A DNA stretch of 60,856 nt from an uncultured Xylophilus sp. (GTDB taxonomy: Bacteria > Pseudomonadota > Gammaproteobacteria > Burkholderiales > Burkholderiaceae_C): assembly GCA_913776965.1 (NCBI GenBank), contig CAJYQL010000078.1:1-60856 (forward strand), given 5' to 3'. Positions 17,236-26,654 of this stretch are shown one piece after another (positions within the stretch are counted from its first letter, which is position 1; the number at the start of each line of letters is the position of its first letter). The notes under the pieces were generated by a model. It was given only the letters and a program-made list of their open reading frames with translations, had not been told where the DNA came from and searched no databases. Made by a program: the position numbers and the translations under genes.

Positions 17236-18213
17236 TCAGTCCAGCACGATCCGCGCCTGCGTCACCACCCGGCGCCAGGACCGGACCTCCGCCGCGGTAT
17301 GGCGGGCCAGCGCGTCCGGGGCGTACTGCGCATCGGGCAGCAGCCGGATGCCCTGGTCGGCCAATTGCCGCTTCCAGGCGACGTCCTCCATCGCACGGGC
17401 GTAGGCCCGGTACAGCCGCTGCACCACGTCCGGCGGCGTGCCCCGGGGTGCGTAGACGCCGTACCAGGTCGCCATCTCGAAATCCGGCAGCAGCCGCCGG
17501 CCCAGCGCCGGCACGCCGGGGAACTGCGGCAGGTCCTGCGCCGAGGTCAGGCCGATCGCGCGCAGCCTGCCGCCGGCCAGGGCCGACAGTGCGGTATTGC
17601 TCTGGTCGAACACCGCATCGATCTGCCCGGCCATCAGGTCGGTCAGCGCCTGCGCGGTGCCTTTGTACGGCACCGACGTGGCCTCGATGCCGGCGCGCTG
17701 GGCGAACAGCGCCGCCGCCAGGTGCGAGGTGGAGCCGAGGCCCGCATTCCCGATGTTGAGCCGGCCCGGATGCCGCCGGGCGAAGGCGATCAGGGCCTCG
17801 GCGTTGCCGAACGGGGACTGGCGCGCGACCAGCAGCACCAGCGGCGTGTCGGGGAAGCGGAACACCGGGTCGAAGTCCTGCAGCGGGTCGTAGCCGAGGG
17901 TCCGGTACAGCGACGGCGCAGCCGCCATGAAGCCCAGGTGGCCGACCAGCAGGGTGTAGCCGTCGGGCGCCGCCTGGGCGGCCCGCGCGGCGCCGACGGT
18001 GCCGCCCGCTCCTGCGACGTTCTCGATCAGGATCGTCTGGCCGAGCGCGGCGCCGACGTGCGCGGCGACATCGCGGGCCAGCGCATCGGTCGGGCCGCCG
18101 GCGGGAAAAGGCACGATCCACACGACCGGCCGGGTGGAGTAGCCCTGGGCCCGCGCGCCCGCCGCCAGCGCGGCGCCGGCCAGCGCGACGACGGTACGGC
18201 GGTGCAGGGACAT
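17236..18213 (-). CDS. Bug/TctC-family periplasmic substrate-binding protein
   Basis: A 325-residue tripartite-tricarboxylate-transporter receptor. A signal peptide (MSLHRRTVVALAGAALAAGARA) is followed by the Bug fold: IVPFPAGGPTDALARDVA, IENVAGAGGTVGA, PDGYTLLVGHLG, and VPYKGTAQALTDLMAG. A GGAG sits five bases before the ATG at 18213. No TctA/TctB genes accompany it. It is divergent from a GntR regulator across a perfect palindrome, so expression is likely ligand-controlled. The ligand is unknown. Confidence 0.95.
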   Translation of the reverse strand: MSLHRRTVVALAGAALAAGARAQGYSTRPVVWIVPFPAGGPTDALARDVAAHVGAALGQTILIENVAGAGGTVGAARAAQAAPDGYTLLVGHLGFMAAAPSLYRTLGYDPLQDFDPVFRFPDTPLVLLVARQSPFGNAEALIAFARRHPGRLNIGNAGLGSTSHLAAALFAQRAGIEATSVPYKGTAQALTDLMAGQIDAVFDQSNTALSALAGGRLRAIGLTSAQDLPQFPGVPALGRRLLPDFEMATWYGVYAPRGTPPDVVQRLYRAYARAMEDVAWKRQLADQGIRLLPDAQYAPDALARHTAAEVRSWRRVVTQARIVLD

Positions 18214-18289
18214 GAAATCTCCGGGAAGGAAAGGAAGGGAAGGTTCGGGCGCGTAGAGCACATGCCGCGGCCCGGTCCGACCTACCGAA

Positions 18290-18306
18290 CTGTCGGTCTC
18301 CGACAG
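18290..18306. promoter_or_regulatory. Perfect palindromic operator between Bug and GntR genes
   Basis: CTGTCGG-TCT-CCGACAG is a perfect 7-bp inverted repeat with a 3-base centre, in the 137-bp divergent promoter region. It is the natural candidate binding site for the adjacent GntR/HutC regulator. Confidence 0.65.
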
Positions 18307-18350
18307 CGACCGGTCAGCGGGGCAAACCCGCCCCGGGATAATCGACCGCC

Positions 18351-19112
18351 ATGCAACGCCCCGATTACGCAGACATCGCACGGCACCTGACCGAGGCGAT
18401 CACCAGCGGGCATTTTGCCGTCGGCAGTCTGCTGCCGACCGAGCTGGAGCTGTGCGCCCACTACGGCGCGAGCCGCCACACGATCCGCGCGGCGCTGACC
18501 GAGCTGCAGGCGCAGGGGCTGGTGTCGCGCCGCAAGAACATCGGCACCCGGGTCGAATCGGCCGAAATCCGCTCCGGCTTCCGACCGACACTGGCTTCGG
18601 TGGACGATCTGGTGCAGTTCAGCAGCCACCAGATCCGCCGGGTGGAGACGGTCGGGGAAGTGGCGCTCGACGAGGCCGTCGCCCGTGACCTGCGCTGCGC
18701 TGCCGGCTCACGCTGGTTGCGGCTGTCCAGCCTGCGGGTCGATGCCGAGGGCGACCGCCTGCCGGTCGGCTGGACCGACGTGTATGTGGAACCGGCCTAT
18801 GCCGAGGTGGCCGAGATGGTGCGTCAGGAGCCGGGCACTTTGGTCTGCGCGCTGATCGAGTCCCGCTGGGGCCGGCGCGTCGCCGAGATCCGGCAGGACA
18901 TCCACGCTGCCCTCAACACCGATCCGGTCATGGCCGAGCGGCTGCAGCTCGCGCCGGATGCGGTGGTGCTGAAGGTGATCCGGCACTACCTGGATGCCGA
19001 CGGCATCGCCTACGAGATGTCGGTCTCGATCCACCCGGCCGACCGGTACTGGGTGTCGCTGCGGCTGCAGCAGCCGCCGGTGCCGGAAGTGCCGCAATCG
19101 CCGGAACCCTGA
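18351..19112 (+). CDS. GntR/HutC-family regulator with UTRA domain
   Basis: A 253-residue regulator. The GntR winged helix is at residues 5-70 (YADIARHLTEAITSGHFAVG, LLPTELELCAHYGASRHTIR, LQAQGLVSRRKNIGTRV). The UTRA ligand-binding domain is at about 95-235 (WLRLSSLRVDAEGDRLPVGW, AYEMSVSIHPADRYW). It very likely represses the divergent Bug gene and itself, responding to the transported ligand or a metabolite of it. The tail is Pro-rich. Confidence 0.93.
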   Translation: MQRPDYADIARHLTEAITSGHFAVGSLLPTELELCAHYGASRHTIRAALTELQAQGLVSRRKNIGTRVESAEIRSGFRPTLASVDDLVQFSSHQIRRVETVGEVALDEAVARDLRCAAGSRWLRLSSLRVDAEGDRLPVGWTDVYVEPAYAEVAEMVRQEPGTLVCALIESRWGRRVAEIRQDIHAALNTDPVMAERLQLAPDAVVLKVIRHYLDADGIAYEMSVSIHPADRYWVSLRLQQPPVPEVPQSPEP

Positions 19113-19166
19113 GCCCGGCTTTGCGAGCCCTGGACGGCACGGGCGCCCACTGCACCGACGCATTCA

Positions 19167-19183
19167 GCTATCGATAACATAGC
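19167..19183. repeat. Repeat-family hairpin remnant over the uvrA2 stop codon
   Basis: GCTAT (19167-19171) and ATAGC (19179-19183) form the second hairpin of the dispersed repeat family. The TAG stop of the uvrA2 gene (19170-19168 on the minus strand) lies within the left arm. Confidence 0.55.
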
Positions 19184-21936
19184 ATGGAGCCCCCGGCGGT
19201 GCCGGTCAGCACTTCCGCCAGATACGGCGCCGTGCGGCTGCCGGCCGCCCACGCCACCTGCTCCGGCGGCCCGCAGGCCACCACGGTGCCGCCGGCATCG
19301 CCCGCGCCTGGGCCCATGTCGATCACCCAGTCGCTGGCGGCGACCAGCCGCATCTCGTGCTCGACGACCACGACCGTGTTGCCGGCCTGCACCAGCCGGT
19401 CGAGCTGCGCGAGCAGCCGGTCCACGTCGGCGGGGTGCAGTCCGGTGGTCGGCTCGTCCAGCACGTAGAGCGTGTCGCCCTTCTGGGTGCGCTGCAGCTC
19501 GGTCGCGAGCTTGATGTGCTGGGCCTCGCCGCCGCTCAGTTCGGTGGCGGGCTGGCCGAGGCGCAGGTAGCCCAGGCCGATGTCGCGCAGCACGGCGAGC
19601 GGCCGCAGCACCGCGGGCTCGTTGGTGAAAGCGTCGCAGGCCGCCTCGACCGTCAGGCCGAGCACGTCGGCGATGGTCAGGCCGTTCCAGGTGACGGCGA
19701 GCGTCTCGGGGTTGTAGCGGGCGCCGTGGCAGGCGGGGCAGGGCGCATAAACGCTCGGCAGGAACAGCAGCTCGACGCTGACGAAACCCTCGCCCTCGCA
19801 GGTCGGGCAGCGGCCCTTGGCGACGTTGAACGAGAAGCGGCCGGCGTCGTAGCGGCGGCGCTTCGCGTTGGGCGTGGCGGCGAAGATCTTCCTCACCGCG
19901 TCGAACAGGCCGGTGTAGGTCGCGAGGTTGGACCGCGGCGTGCGGCCGATCGGCTTCTGGTCCACCTGCACCAGTCGGCGGATGCGAGCCATGCCGCCCG
20001 CGATGCGGCCCGCCGTGCGTTCCGTGGGCAGGGCCGGAGCGCCGGCGCCCGGGTCGTCGTCGCCCGCCGCGGCGTCGGGCGGGCCGTCGTCGGCAGGCGG
20101 CTCCACTGCCACCGGCTGGCCGAGCGCGGCGCCGACCAGTTCCAGCAGCGCCTGGCTCACCAGGCTCGATTTGCCGGAGCCCGAGACACCGGTCACCGCG
20201 GTCAGGCAGCCGACCGGAAAAGCCGCATCGATGTCGCGCAGGTTGTGGCGAGCGACGCCCTCCAGCCGCAGCCAAGCATCGGTTTTTTCGATGCTTTCAG
20301 GTGTTTTGCGCAGGCGGGACGTGCGCAAGGCGCTATCGAACAGATAGCGCCGTGTTTGCGACGCTTCGACCTGCGACAGCCCGTCCGGCGGGCCGCTGTA
20401 GAGCACCCGGCCGCCGCGGCTGCCGGCCTCGGGGCCGACGTCCACCAGCCAATCGGCGCGACGCATCGTGGCGATGTCGTGCTCCACCACGAAGAGCGAG
20501 TTGCCGGCGGCCTTCAGTCGCTGCAGCGCGTCGAGCAGCGCCTCGCTGTCAGCCGGGTGCAGGCCGGCCGACGGTTCGTCGAGCACGTAGACCACGCCGA
20601 ACAGCTGCGAGGCCAACTGCGTCGCGAGCCGCAGCCGCTGCAGCTCGCCCGGCGACAGCGTCGGGGTCGCGCGGTCGAGCGACAGGTAGCCGAGGCCGAG
20701 CGCCGTCAGCTGCCGCACCCGGCCGAGCAGCTCGGCCGACAGGCGCTGGGCGGCGATGCGTTTTTCGACGGACAGGTGGGGCGTGCGGCGCACGTCGGGT
20801 GCCGCGGCATGGGCCGAGCCGCCCGCGGCGACGCGGCGGGCGATGTGGGCGCGGTGCCGTTCCTTCGACGCCGACGGTGCGTCGTCGCCCGCGCCATCCG
20901 CATCGTCCTCGTCGGCGAAGCGACCTTCGGCGGCCGGTTGAAGCAGCGCCGCCAGCGCATCCAGCGGCAGCCGCTGCAGCGCCCCGATGTCGTGGCCGCA
21001 GAAGGTGACCGACAGGGATTCGCGCTTCAACCGCTTGCCGTCGCACACCGGGCAGACGGTGCCGACCATGAACTGCGACACCCGCTTCTTCATCAGCGCG
21101 CTCTGGCTGGTGGCGAAGGTCTGCAGCACGTAGCGCCGCGCGCCGGTGAAGGTGCCCATGTAGCTCGGCGACTGCTTCGCCTGGATCGCGGCCCGCACCT
21201 CGGCGCGGTCGAAGCCGGCGTAGACCGGCACGGTCGGCTGCTCGTCGGTGAAGAGGATCCAGTCGCGCGTCTTCTTCGGCAGGTCCTGCCAGGGCAGGTC
21301 CACGTCGTGGCCGAGGGTGGTAAGGATGTCGCGCAGGTTCTGGCCCTGCCAGGCGGTCGGCCAGGCGGCGACGGCGCGTTCGCGGATGGTGAGGGTCGGG
21401 TCCGGCACCATCGACTGCTCGGTCACTTCGTAGAGCCGGCCCAGGCCGTGGCATTCCGGGCAGGCGCCCTGCGGCGTGTTGGGCGAGAAATCTTCGGCAT
21501 ACAGCATCGGCTGCTGCGCCGGATAGCGGCCGGCGCGCGAATACAGCAGCCGTACCAGGCTGGAGATCGTGGTCACGCTGCCGACCGACGAACGCGCGGT
21601 GGGCGTGCCGCGCTGCTGCTGCAAGGCGACGGCGGGCGGCAGGCCGTCGATCCGGTCCACCTGCGGCACGCCGACCTGGTCGATCAGCCGCCGCGCATAG
21701 GGCGCGACCGATTCGAAATACCGGCGCTGCGCCTCGGCGTACAGCGTGCCGAAGGCGAGCGACGACTTCCCCGAGCCCGACACGCCGGTGAAGACGACCA
21801 GCGCATCGCGCGGGAGGTCGACGTCGACGTTCTGCAGGTTGTGCTCGCGGGCGCCGCGCACCTGGACGAACCCGGGGCGGCTGCCGGGCGCAGGCGGCGA
21901 AGGCGTCGGGGAAGAAGGTACTGGAGAGGAGGGCAT
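19168..21936 (-). CDS. UvrA2-type ABC ATPase lacking the UvrB-binding domain
   Basis: A 922-residue UvrA homologue with two ABC modules. The first has Walker [10 protein letters not shown] at 51-59, ABC signature [14 protein letters not shown] and Walker [14 protein letters not shown]. The second has [25 protein letters not shown] and [13 protein letters not shown]. Zinc modules with CPxC pairs ([32 protein letters not shown]) are present. The roughly 130-residue UvrB-binding domain of UvrA1 is missing: the chain goes from RLLYSRAG directly to the GACPECHG zinc hook. This places it with UvrA2/DrrC proteins, which are involved in drug tolerance or DNA-adduct binding. A palindromic repeat is translated in the linker (about residues 529-550), and the stop codon lies in another repeat remnant. 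Confidence 0.93.
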   Translation of the reverse strand: MPSSPVPSSPTPSPPAPGSRPGFVQVRGAREHNLQNVDVDLPRDALVVFTGVSGSGKSSLAFGTLYAEAQRRYFESVAPYARRLIDQVGVPQVDRIDGLPPAVALQQQRGTPTARSSVGSVTTISSLVRLLYSRAGRYPAQQPMLYAEDFSPNTPQGACPECHGLGRLYEVTEQSMVPDPTLTIRERAVAAWPTAWQGQNLRDILTTLGHDVDLPWQDLPKKTRDWILFTDEQPTVPVYAGFDRAEVRAAIQAKQSPSYMGTFTGARRYVLQTFATSQSALMKKRVSQFMVGTVCPVCDGKRLKRESLSVTFCGHDIGALQRLPLDALAALLQPAAEGRFADEDDADGAGDDAPSASKERHRAHIARRVAAGGSAHAAAPDVRRTPHLSVEKRIAAQRLSAELLGRVRQLTALGLGYLSLDRATPTLSPGELQRLRLATQLASQLFGVVYVLDEPSAGLHPADSEALLDALQRLKAAGNSLFVVEHDIATMRRADWLVDVGPEAGSRGGRVLYSGPPDGLSQVEASQTRRYLFDSALRTSRLRKTPESIEKTDAWLRLEGVARHNLRDIDAAFPVGCLTAVTGVSGSGKSSLVSQALLELVGAALGQPVAVEPPADDGPPDAAAGDDDPGAGAPALPTERTAGRIAGGMARIRRLVQVDQKPIGRTPRSNLATYTGLFDAVRKIFAATPNAKRRRYDAGRFSFNVAKGRCPTCEGEGFVSVELLFLPSVYAPCPACHGARYNPETLAVTWNGLTIADVLGLTVEAACDAFTNEPAVLRPLAVLRDIGLGYLRLGQPATELSGGEAQHIKLATELQRTQKGDTLYVLDEPTTGLHPADVDRLLAQLDRLVQAGNTVVVVEHEMRLVAASDWVIDMGPGAGDAGGTVVACGPPEQVAWAAGSRTAPYLAEVLTGTAGGSMLCYR
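20288..20351. repeat. Dispersed palindromic repeat inside the uvrA2 reading frame
   Basis: Hairpin A is TTGCGCA (20306-20312) with TGCGCAA (20322-20328). Hairpin B is GGCGCTATC (20329-20337) with GATAGCGCC (20343-20351), a perfect 9-bp stem. Both lie within the uvrA2 CDS, keep its frame and are translated between the two ATPase modules. Confidence 0.8.
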
Positions 21937-22065
21937 GCGTGACCGAAGCGTCGCCAGCCACCGGTGGTCGCCCGGTCGGACCGCGGAATTCTCCGGTGTA
22001 GGCCGACAGCGGTTTCGGTCGCTTCGCCCGCCGCAGACGAAGCGCCGCCCCGCCACACTGCGGCG

Positions 22066-22659
22066 ATGGACGCATCTTCCGCCACCGCCCGTACCGCCCA
22101 TGTCGTTGCCGGTGTCGATTTCGGCGCCGATTCCGCCGCCGTCGCGCAGGCGTTGATCGGCGTCGGCGTGTGGGTCGGGGGTGTCGGCGGCCGGATCGTC
22201 GAGACCGAGGCCTACGACCGCGACGATCCGGCCTCGCACAGCTTCGCCGGGCCCACTGCGCGCAATGCGGCGATGTTCGGCCCGCCCGGCCGGGCGGACG
22301 TCTCCCGCTCCTACGGCATCCACTGGTGCCTGAATTTCGTCTGCCGCGAGGCGGGCCACGGCGCCGGGGTGCTGATCCGGGCGCTGGAGCCGACCGACGG
22401 GCTCGACACGATGCGGGCGCGCCGCGGCGTGGACGACCCGCGACTGCTGTGTTCCGGGCCCGGCCGGGTGGGACAGGCGCTCGGCATCGATGCATCGTTC
22501 AACGGTTTCGCGCTCGACGCGCCGCCGTTCGCACTGGCGCCGCGCGGCGCGAACGCGGTAGTGCTGACCGGCCCGCGCATCGGCATCAGCCGGGCCGCCG
22601 ACGTGCCGTGGCGTTTCGGCGCGGCGGGGTCGCGGTTCCTGAGCCGGCCGTTCCGCTGA
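22066..22659 (+). CDS. DNA-3-methyladenine glycosylase (AAG/MPG family)
   Basis: A 197-residue monofunctional base-excision enzyme. [19 protein letters not shown] carries the catalytic Glu of the family, followed by [23 protein letters not shown] and the [14 protein letters not shown] segment. Methylpurine glycosylases flip and cut N3-methyladenine and related lesions. The start at 22066 gives the usual family length. It is divergent from the uvrA2 gene, with a 129-bp gap, forming a small DNA-repair neighbourhood. Confidence 0.93.
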   Translation: MDASSATARTAHVVAGVDFGADSAAVAQALIGVGVWVGGVGGRIVETEAYDRDDPASHSFAGPTARNAAMFGPPGRADVSRSYGIHWCLNFVCREAGHGAGVLIRALEPTDGLDTMRARRGVDDPRLLCSGPGRVGQALGIDASFNGFALDAPPFALAPRGANAVVLTGPRIGISRAADVPWRFGAAGSRFLSRPFR

Positions 22660-22768
22660 CCGGCCGGCTTCATCGGCACCTACACCATTCGACAGGCCGG
22701 CGGCCTACAAGGGCAATGCGGGCGGCGTGTGCCCTCCGCCATCCTGCCCATCACCCCCACGACGACCC

Positions 22769-23890
22769 ATGGCCCCCACGACCACCGCCTCCGCGCCGCC
22801 CGTGCGCTACACCCCCAATGTCGAGACACCGAAGGACGACGAGGCGAAGACCTCGGCCGAACTGGTCGAGACGCTGCTCGAGATCGCCCGGACGATGCAG
22901 GAGCACACCGGCCACGGCCTGCGCAGCGTGCATGCCAAGAGCTTCGGCCTGCTGCGCGGCACGCTCACCGTACTGGACGGCCTGCCGCCTGAACTGGCGC
23001 AGGGCGTGTTCGCCCGGCCCGGCAGCCACGAGGTGATCGCCCGCATGTCCACCCCGCCGGCCGAGGAGCTGGATGACCGCGTCTCGCTGCCGCGCGGCCT
23101 GGCGCTCAAGGTGCTCGGCGTGGAAGGCGAGCGGCTGCCCGGCAGCGAGGCCAGCACCACCCAGGACTGGCTGATGGTCAACGGCCCGGTGTTCAACGCC
23201 CCCGACGCCGAGAGCTTCCTGCGGTCGCTGAAGCTGCTCGCCGCCACCACCGACCGGGTGCCGACCGGCAAGCGCATGCTGTCGGTGGTGCTGCGCGGCA
23301 CCGCCAAGGCGCTGGATGCGGTCGGGGTGGAAAGCCCCAAGCTGATGGCGATGGGCGGCCATCCCGAGACCCATCCGCTCGGCGAGACCTTCTTCACCCA
23401 GCTGCCGATCCGCTACGGCGACTACATCGCCAAGCTGCAGGTCGCGCCGGTGGCGGCCTCGCTCACCGCACTGACCGACCAGCCGCTCGAGGTGCAGGAC
23501 GAGGCCAACGGCCTGCGGGAGGCGGTCAACAACTATTTCGCCGCGCACGACGACGCCGAGTGGGAACTGCGGGTGCAGCTCTGCACCGACCTGGAATCGA
23601 TGCCGATCGAGGACGCCTCGGTCGAATGGCCCGAGGCGCAGAGCCCCTACCGCACCGTGGCCCGGCTGCGCATCCCGCGCCAGACCGGCTGGAGCGAGGA
23701 GCGCTCGCGCGCGGTGGATGACGGCCTGGCCTTTGATCCGTGGAACGGCATCGCCGCGCACCAGCCACTCGGCAACGTGATGCGGGCCCGCCGCGAAGCC
23801 TACAAGCCGTCGGCCGCGTTCCGCGCGCAGGCCAACGGCTGCCCGATGCACCAGCCGCGCGCGGCCGACGCCGTGCTGCCCCGCGCCTGA
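22769..23890 (+). CDS. Catalase-fold heme protein (catalase-like family)
   Basis: A 373-residue member of the small catalase-like family. RSVHAKSFGLLRG resembles the distal-His region of catalase, and TTQDWLMVNGPVFNAPDAESF and the helix LGNVMRARREAYKPS resemble the catalase core and proximal region. It is shorter than clade catalases (about 480 residues), and whether it degrades peroxide or performs another heme reaction is unclear. No signal peptide is visible. The ATG at 22769 follows a Pro-rich open stretch that is unlikely to be translated. Confidence 0.85.
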   Translation: MAPTTTASAPPVRYTPNVETPKDDEAKTSAELVETLLEIARTMQEHTGHGLRSVHAKSFGLLRGTLTVLDGLPPELAQGVFARPGSHEVIARMSTPPAEELDDRVSLPRGLALKVLGVEGERLPGSEASTTQDWLMVNGPVFNAPDAESFLRSLKLLAATTDRVPTGKRMLSVVLRGTAKALDAVGVESPKLMAMGGHPETHPLGETFFTQLPIRYGDYIAKLQVAPVAASLTALTDQPLEVQDEANGLREAVNNYFAAHDDAEWELRVQLCTDLESMPIEDASVEWPEAQSPYRTVARLRIPRQTGWSEERSRAVDDGLAFDPWNGIAAHQPLGNVMRARREAYKPSAAFRAQANGCPMHQPRAADAVLPRA

Positions 23891-23917
23891 GTGGCAGGAC
23901 GGTGTAGGCTGGCGCCC

Positions 23918-24832
23918 ATGGCTTCCTCCGCTGCTTCCTCTGCACTTTCCTCCGCAGCACCCGGCACCCCGGTGGACCGGCGCCTGAAGATCGGCCTGTC
24001 GGCCTGCTTCCAGCATGCCGACCCGGACCGCTCGCTGTTCACCGGCAAGACGCTGCAGTACGTCGAGCAGTCGATCGCGCACTGGCTGATGTCGGCCGGC
24101 GCGATGGTGGTGATGGTGCCGTGCCCGACCGGCGAGACGGCGCGCGGCGACGTGACGCTCGCGCACTATGCCCAGTGGCTCGACGGCGTGGTGATGCACG
24201 GCGGCGCCGACGTCTGGCCCGGCAGCTACGGCGAGGAGCCGCTGCAGCCGGCCTGGATCGGCGACCGCATCCGCGACCTGTACGACCTGGCGGTGGTCGA
24301 AGCCTTCGACCAGGTCGGCAAGCCGATCTTCGGCGTCTGCCGGGGGCTGCAGCTGATCAACGTCGCCTTCGGCGGCACGCTCTACCAGGACATCGAGACC
24401 CAGAAGGCCGGCGCGCTGCGGCACCGCGACCCGGTGACCTACGACCAGAACTTCCACGAGATCGACCTGGTGGAAGGCACCCGGCTCGCGCAGCTCTATC
24501 CGGGCGTGCTGCGGGCGCGGGTCAACAGCATCCACCACCAGGGCATCAAGCAGCTGGCCCCGGATTTCACGGTCGAGGCCTGGAGTGCGCCCGACCGGGT
24601 GCCCGAGTCGATCCGCCGCACCGGCGGCATGCAGAAGGGCTACATCGCCGCGACCCAGTGGCACCCGGAATTCCACCGGTCGGGCTCCAACACGCTGGAC
24701 GACACGGCGATCCTGCACGACTTCCTGGCGGCCTGCACCGCCGCCCGTGACCGGCCGCGCACCCCGGCACCGGTGCCGGGGCGCATCCGCGACCGCGCTG
24801 CGCGGCTGCTGCGCCAGGCGCTGCTGCGCTGA
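23918..24832 (+). CDS. Class I glutamine amidotransferase-like gamma-glutamyl hydrolase (PuuD type)
   Basis: A 304-residue C26-family peptidase. The nucleophile elbow is GVCRGLQL (Cys141), and the catalytic His and Glu are in QWHPEF. MHGGADVWPGSYGEE and VNSIHHQGIKQL are typical of gamma-glutamyl-GABA hydrolases. It may act in polyamine (putrescine) catabolism, but no other puu genes are nearby. It starts 27 bases after the catalase-like gene and may be cotranscribed with it. Confidence 0.88.
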   Translation: MASSAASSALSSAAPGTPVDRRLKIGLSACFQHADPDRSLFTGKTLQYVEQSIAHWLMSAGAMVVMVPCPTGETARGDVTLAHYAQWLDGVVMHGGADVWPGSYGEEPLQPAWIGDRIRDLYDLAVVEAFDQVGKPIFGVCRGLQLINVAFGGTLYQDIETQKAGALRHRDPVTYDQNFHEIDLVEGTRLAQLYPGVLRARVNSIHHQGIKQLAPDFTVEAWSAPDRVPESIRRTGGMQKGYIAATQWHPEFHRSGSNTLDDTAILHDFLAACTAARDRPRTPAPVPGRIRDRAARLLRQALLR

Positions 24833-24984
24833 AGAAAAAGCCGCCGCCCTCCGCGGGCGCGCAGCCCGGCGGCCGCTTCAGTTCGACCCCCGGCTGCCGA
24901 TAATGCGGCGCGGCCCGACGGGCCGTCCGCCTCCCGGCTGCGGCCGGGAGGCCGGGGCATCGCGCAACCACCGGTCCTTCCTGC

Positions 24985-26583
24985 ATGACTCTCTCGAACT
25001 TCCGTTTCGGCGCCAAGCTGGGCGCCGCGTTCTTCGCCACGCTGCTGGCGAGCCTGGCCATCGGCGCGATCGCGCTGGTCAACTTCCAGCGGCTCGGCGC
25101 CCGGGCCACCGAGCTGGCCGAGGTCTCCCTTCCGAGCGTGATCGCGATCGGCGAGATGCGCGGGCTGGCGAGCGACATGCGGCGACTCGAGCCGCAGCTG
25201 CTGCTACCGACGGCGCCCGGCGAGCGCGAACGGCTGACCGAGCGGCTCGCGACCACGAAGGCGCAGTTGCGCGAGTCGGCGCAACGCTTCCGCCAGACGA
25301 TCCAGGCCGACGACCAGGAACTGCGCATGCTCGGCCTGGTGGAACAAACAGAGGAGCAGTACTTCTCCGCCAACGAACGGCTGCTGATATTCGCGATGGC
25401 CGACACCGACGACGCCCGCCGGGACGGCACGGACTTCCTGCAGGGCGAGTCGCGCACCCTGTACCAGTCGCTCACCAAGGCGATCGACGGCCTGCAGGAG
25501 GCCACCCGCAGCCACGCCCGGAACGCCGTGCAGGCCGCCGAGGACGCACGCCATGCGGGCCAGCGCAACGTCGTCATCGCGCTGGTCGTCGCGGTGCTGC
25601 TGTCGGCCGGCCTCGCGGTCTGGATCACCCGCATGCTGACCCGGCCGCTGGCCCGGGCGGTGGCGGCCTCCGACGCGATCGCCGAAGGCCGGCTCGATAC
25701 CGACGTGAAGGCCGAAGGCCGCGACGAGACGGCCCAGCTGCTGGGCGCGCTGGCGCGGATGCAGGACCGGCTCGCCCACGTGGTGGAGGACGTGCGCCGC
25801 AATGCCGAAGGCGTGGCCACCGCCAGCGCGCAGATCGCGCAGGGCAACCAGGACCTGTCCTCGCGCACCGAGAGCCAGGCCTCGGCGCTGGAGGAAACCG
25901 CCGCGTCGATGGAGCAGCTCGGCTCGACCGTGCGCCAGAACGCCGACAGCGCCCGGCAGGCCAACCAGCTTGCGGTGCAGGCGTCGGACATCGCCGGCCG
26001 CGGCGGCGAGGCGGTGCACCGGGTGGTGGAGACGATGCGCGCCATCCAGGACAGCTCGCGCCGCATCGCCGACATCATCGGCACCATCGACGGCATCGCC
26101 TTCCAGACCAACATCCTGGCGCTGAACGCGGCGGTCGAAGCCGCCCGCGCCGGCGAGCAGGGCCGCGGCTTCGCGGTCGTGGCGTCGGAAGTCCGCAGCC
26201 TGGCGCAGCGCAGCGCCGACGCCGCCCGCCAGATCAAGACGCTGATCGGCAGCAGCGTGGAGCGGGTCGAGCAGGGCACCGCGCAGGTCGACGACGCCGG
26301 CGCGACGATGACCGAGGTGGTGGCCGCGATCCGGCGCGTCACCGACATCGTGGGCGAGATCAGCGCGGCGAGCGCCGAGCAGAGCGCCGGGGTGGAGCAG
26401 GTGGGCGAGGCCGTCACCCAGATGGACCAGGCGACGCAGCAGAATGCCGCGCTGGTGGAGGAATCGGCGGCTGCGGCGGCGAGCCTGCGTGCGCAGGCCG
26501 ACCTGCTGGTGCAGGCGGTCGCCTTCTTCCGGCTGGGCGCCGCAGGATCGCCGTCGGCCGGCACGCCGCTGCGGATCGGATAG
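24985..26583 (+). CDS. Methyl-accepting chemotaxis protein
   Basis: A 532-residue Tsr/Tar-type receptor. The first TM helix is at about 11-31 and a helical periplasmic domain spans 35-190. The second TM is [20 protein letters not shown], a HAMP domain starts around [17 protein letters not shown], and the long signalling hairpin has the conserved tip [20 protein letters not shown] and [12 protein letters not shown]. Methylation-type QQ/EE pairs lie either side. There is no C-terminal NWETF pentapeptide, so adaptation would rely on other receptors. The ligand is unknown. Confidence 0.96.
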   Translation: MTLSNFRFGAKLGAAFFATLLASLAIGAIALVNFQRLGARATELAEVSLPSVIAIGEMRGLASDMRRLEPQLLLPTAPGERERLTERLATTKAQLRESAQRFRQTIQADDQELRMLGLVEQTEEQYFSANERLLIFAMADTDDARRDGTDFLQGESRTLYQSLTKAIDGLQEATRSHARNAVQAAEDARHAGQRNVVIALVVAVLLSAGLAVWITRMLTRPLARAVAASDAIAEGRLDTDVKAEGRDETAQLLGALARMQDRLAHVVEDVRRNAEGVATASAQIAQGNQDLSSRTESQASALEETAASMEQLGSTVRQNADSARQANQLAVQASDIAGRGGEAVHRVVETMRAIQDSSRRIADIIGTIDGIAFQTNILALNAAVEAARAGEQGRGFAVVASEVRSLAQRSADAARQIKTLIGSSVERVEQGTAQVDDAGATMTEVVAAIRRVTDIVGEISAASAEQSAGVEQVGEAVTQMDQATQQNAALVEESAAAAASLRAQADLLVQAVAFFRLGAAGSPSAGTPLRIG

Positions 26584-26610
26584 GAATCGACCCCTGGCGC
26601 CCGCCGGTAC

Positions 26611-26640
26611 TGCGCAGCCCGCTATCGTATCGATAGCATC
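26611..26640. repeat. Dispersed palindromic repeat remnant
   Basis: TGCGCAGC is followed by GCTATCG-TAT-CGATAGC (26621-26637), a perfect 7-bp hairpin matching hairpin B of the dispersed family. It lies between the convergent chemoreceptor and MFS genes and could act as a bidirectional terminator-like structure. Confidence 0.6.
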
Positions 26641-26654
26641 CGGCAAAACAGCGG

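Noticed and set aside
19357-21942. An 861-residue plus-strand open frame across the uvrA2 gene
   Set aside because: It is antisense to a gene with full ABC motifs; long shadow frames are expected at this GC content, and its sequence shows no domain.
24834-24885. Terminator-like hairpin after the amidohydrolase gene
   Set aside because: The arms (GCCGCCG and CGGCGGC) are weakly paired with a long loop and no T tract on the gene's strand.
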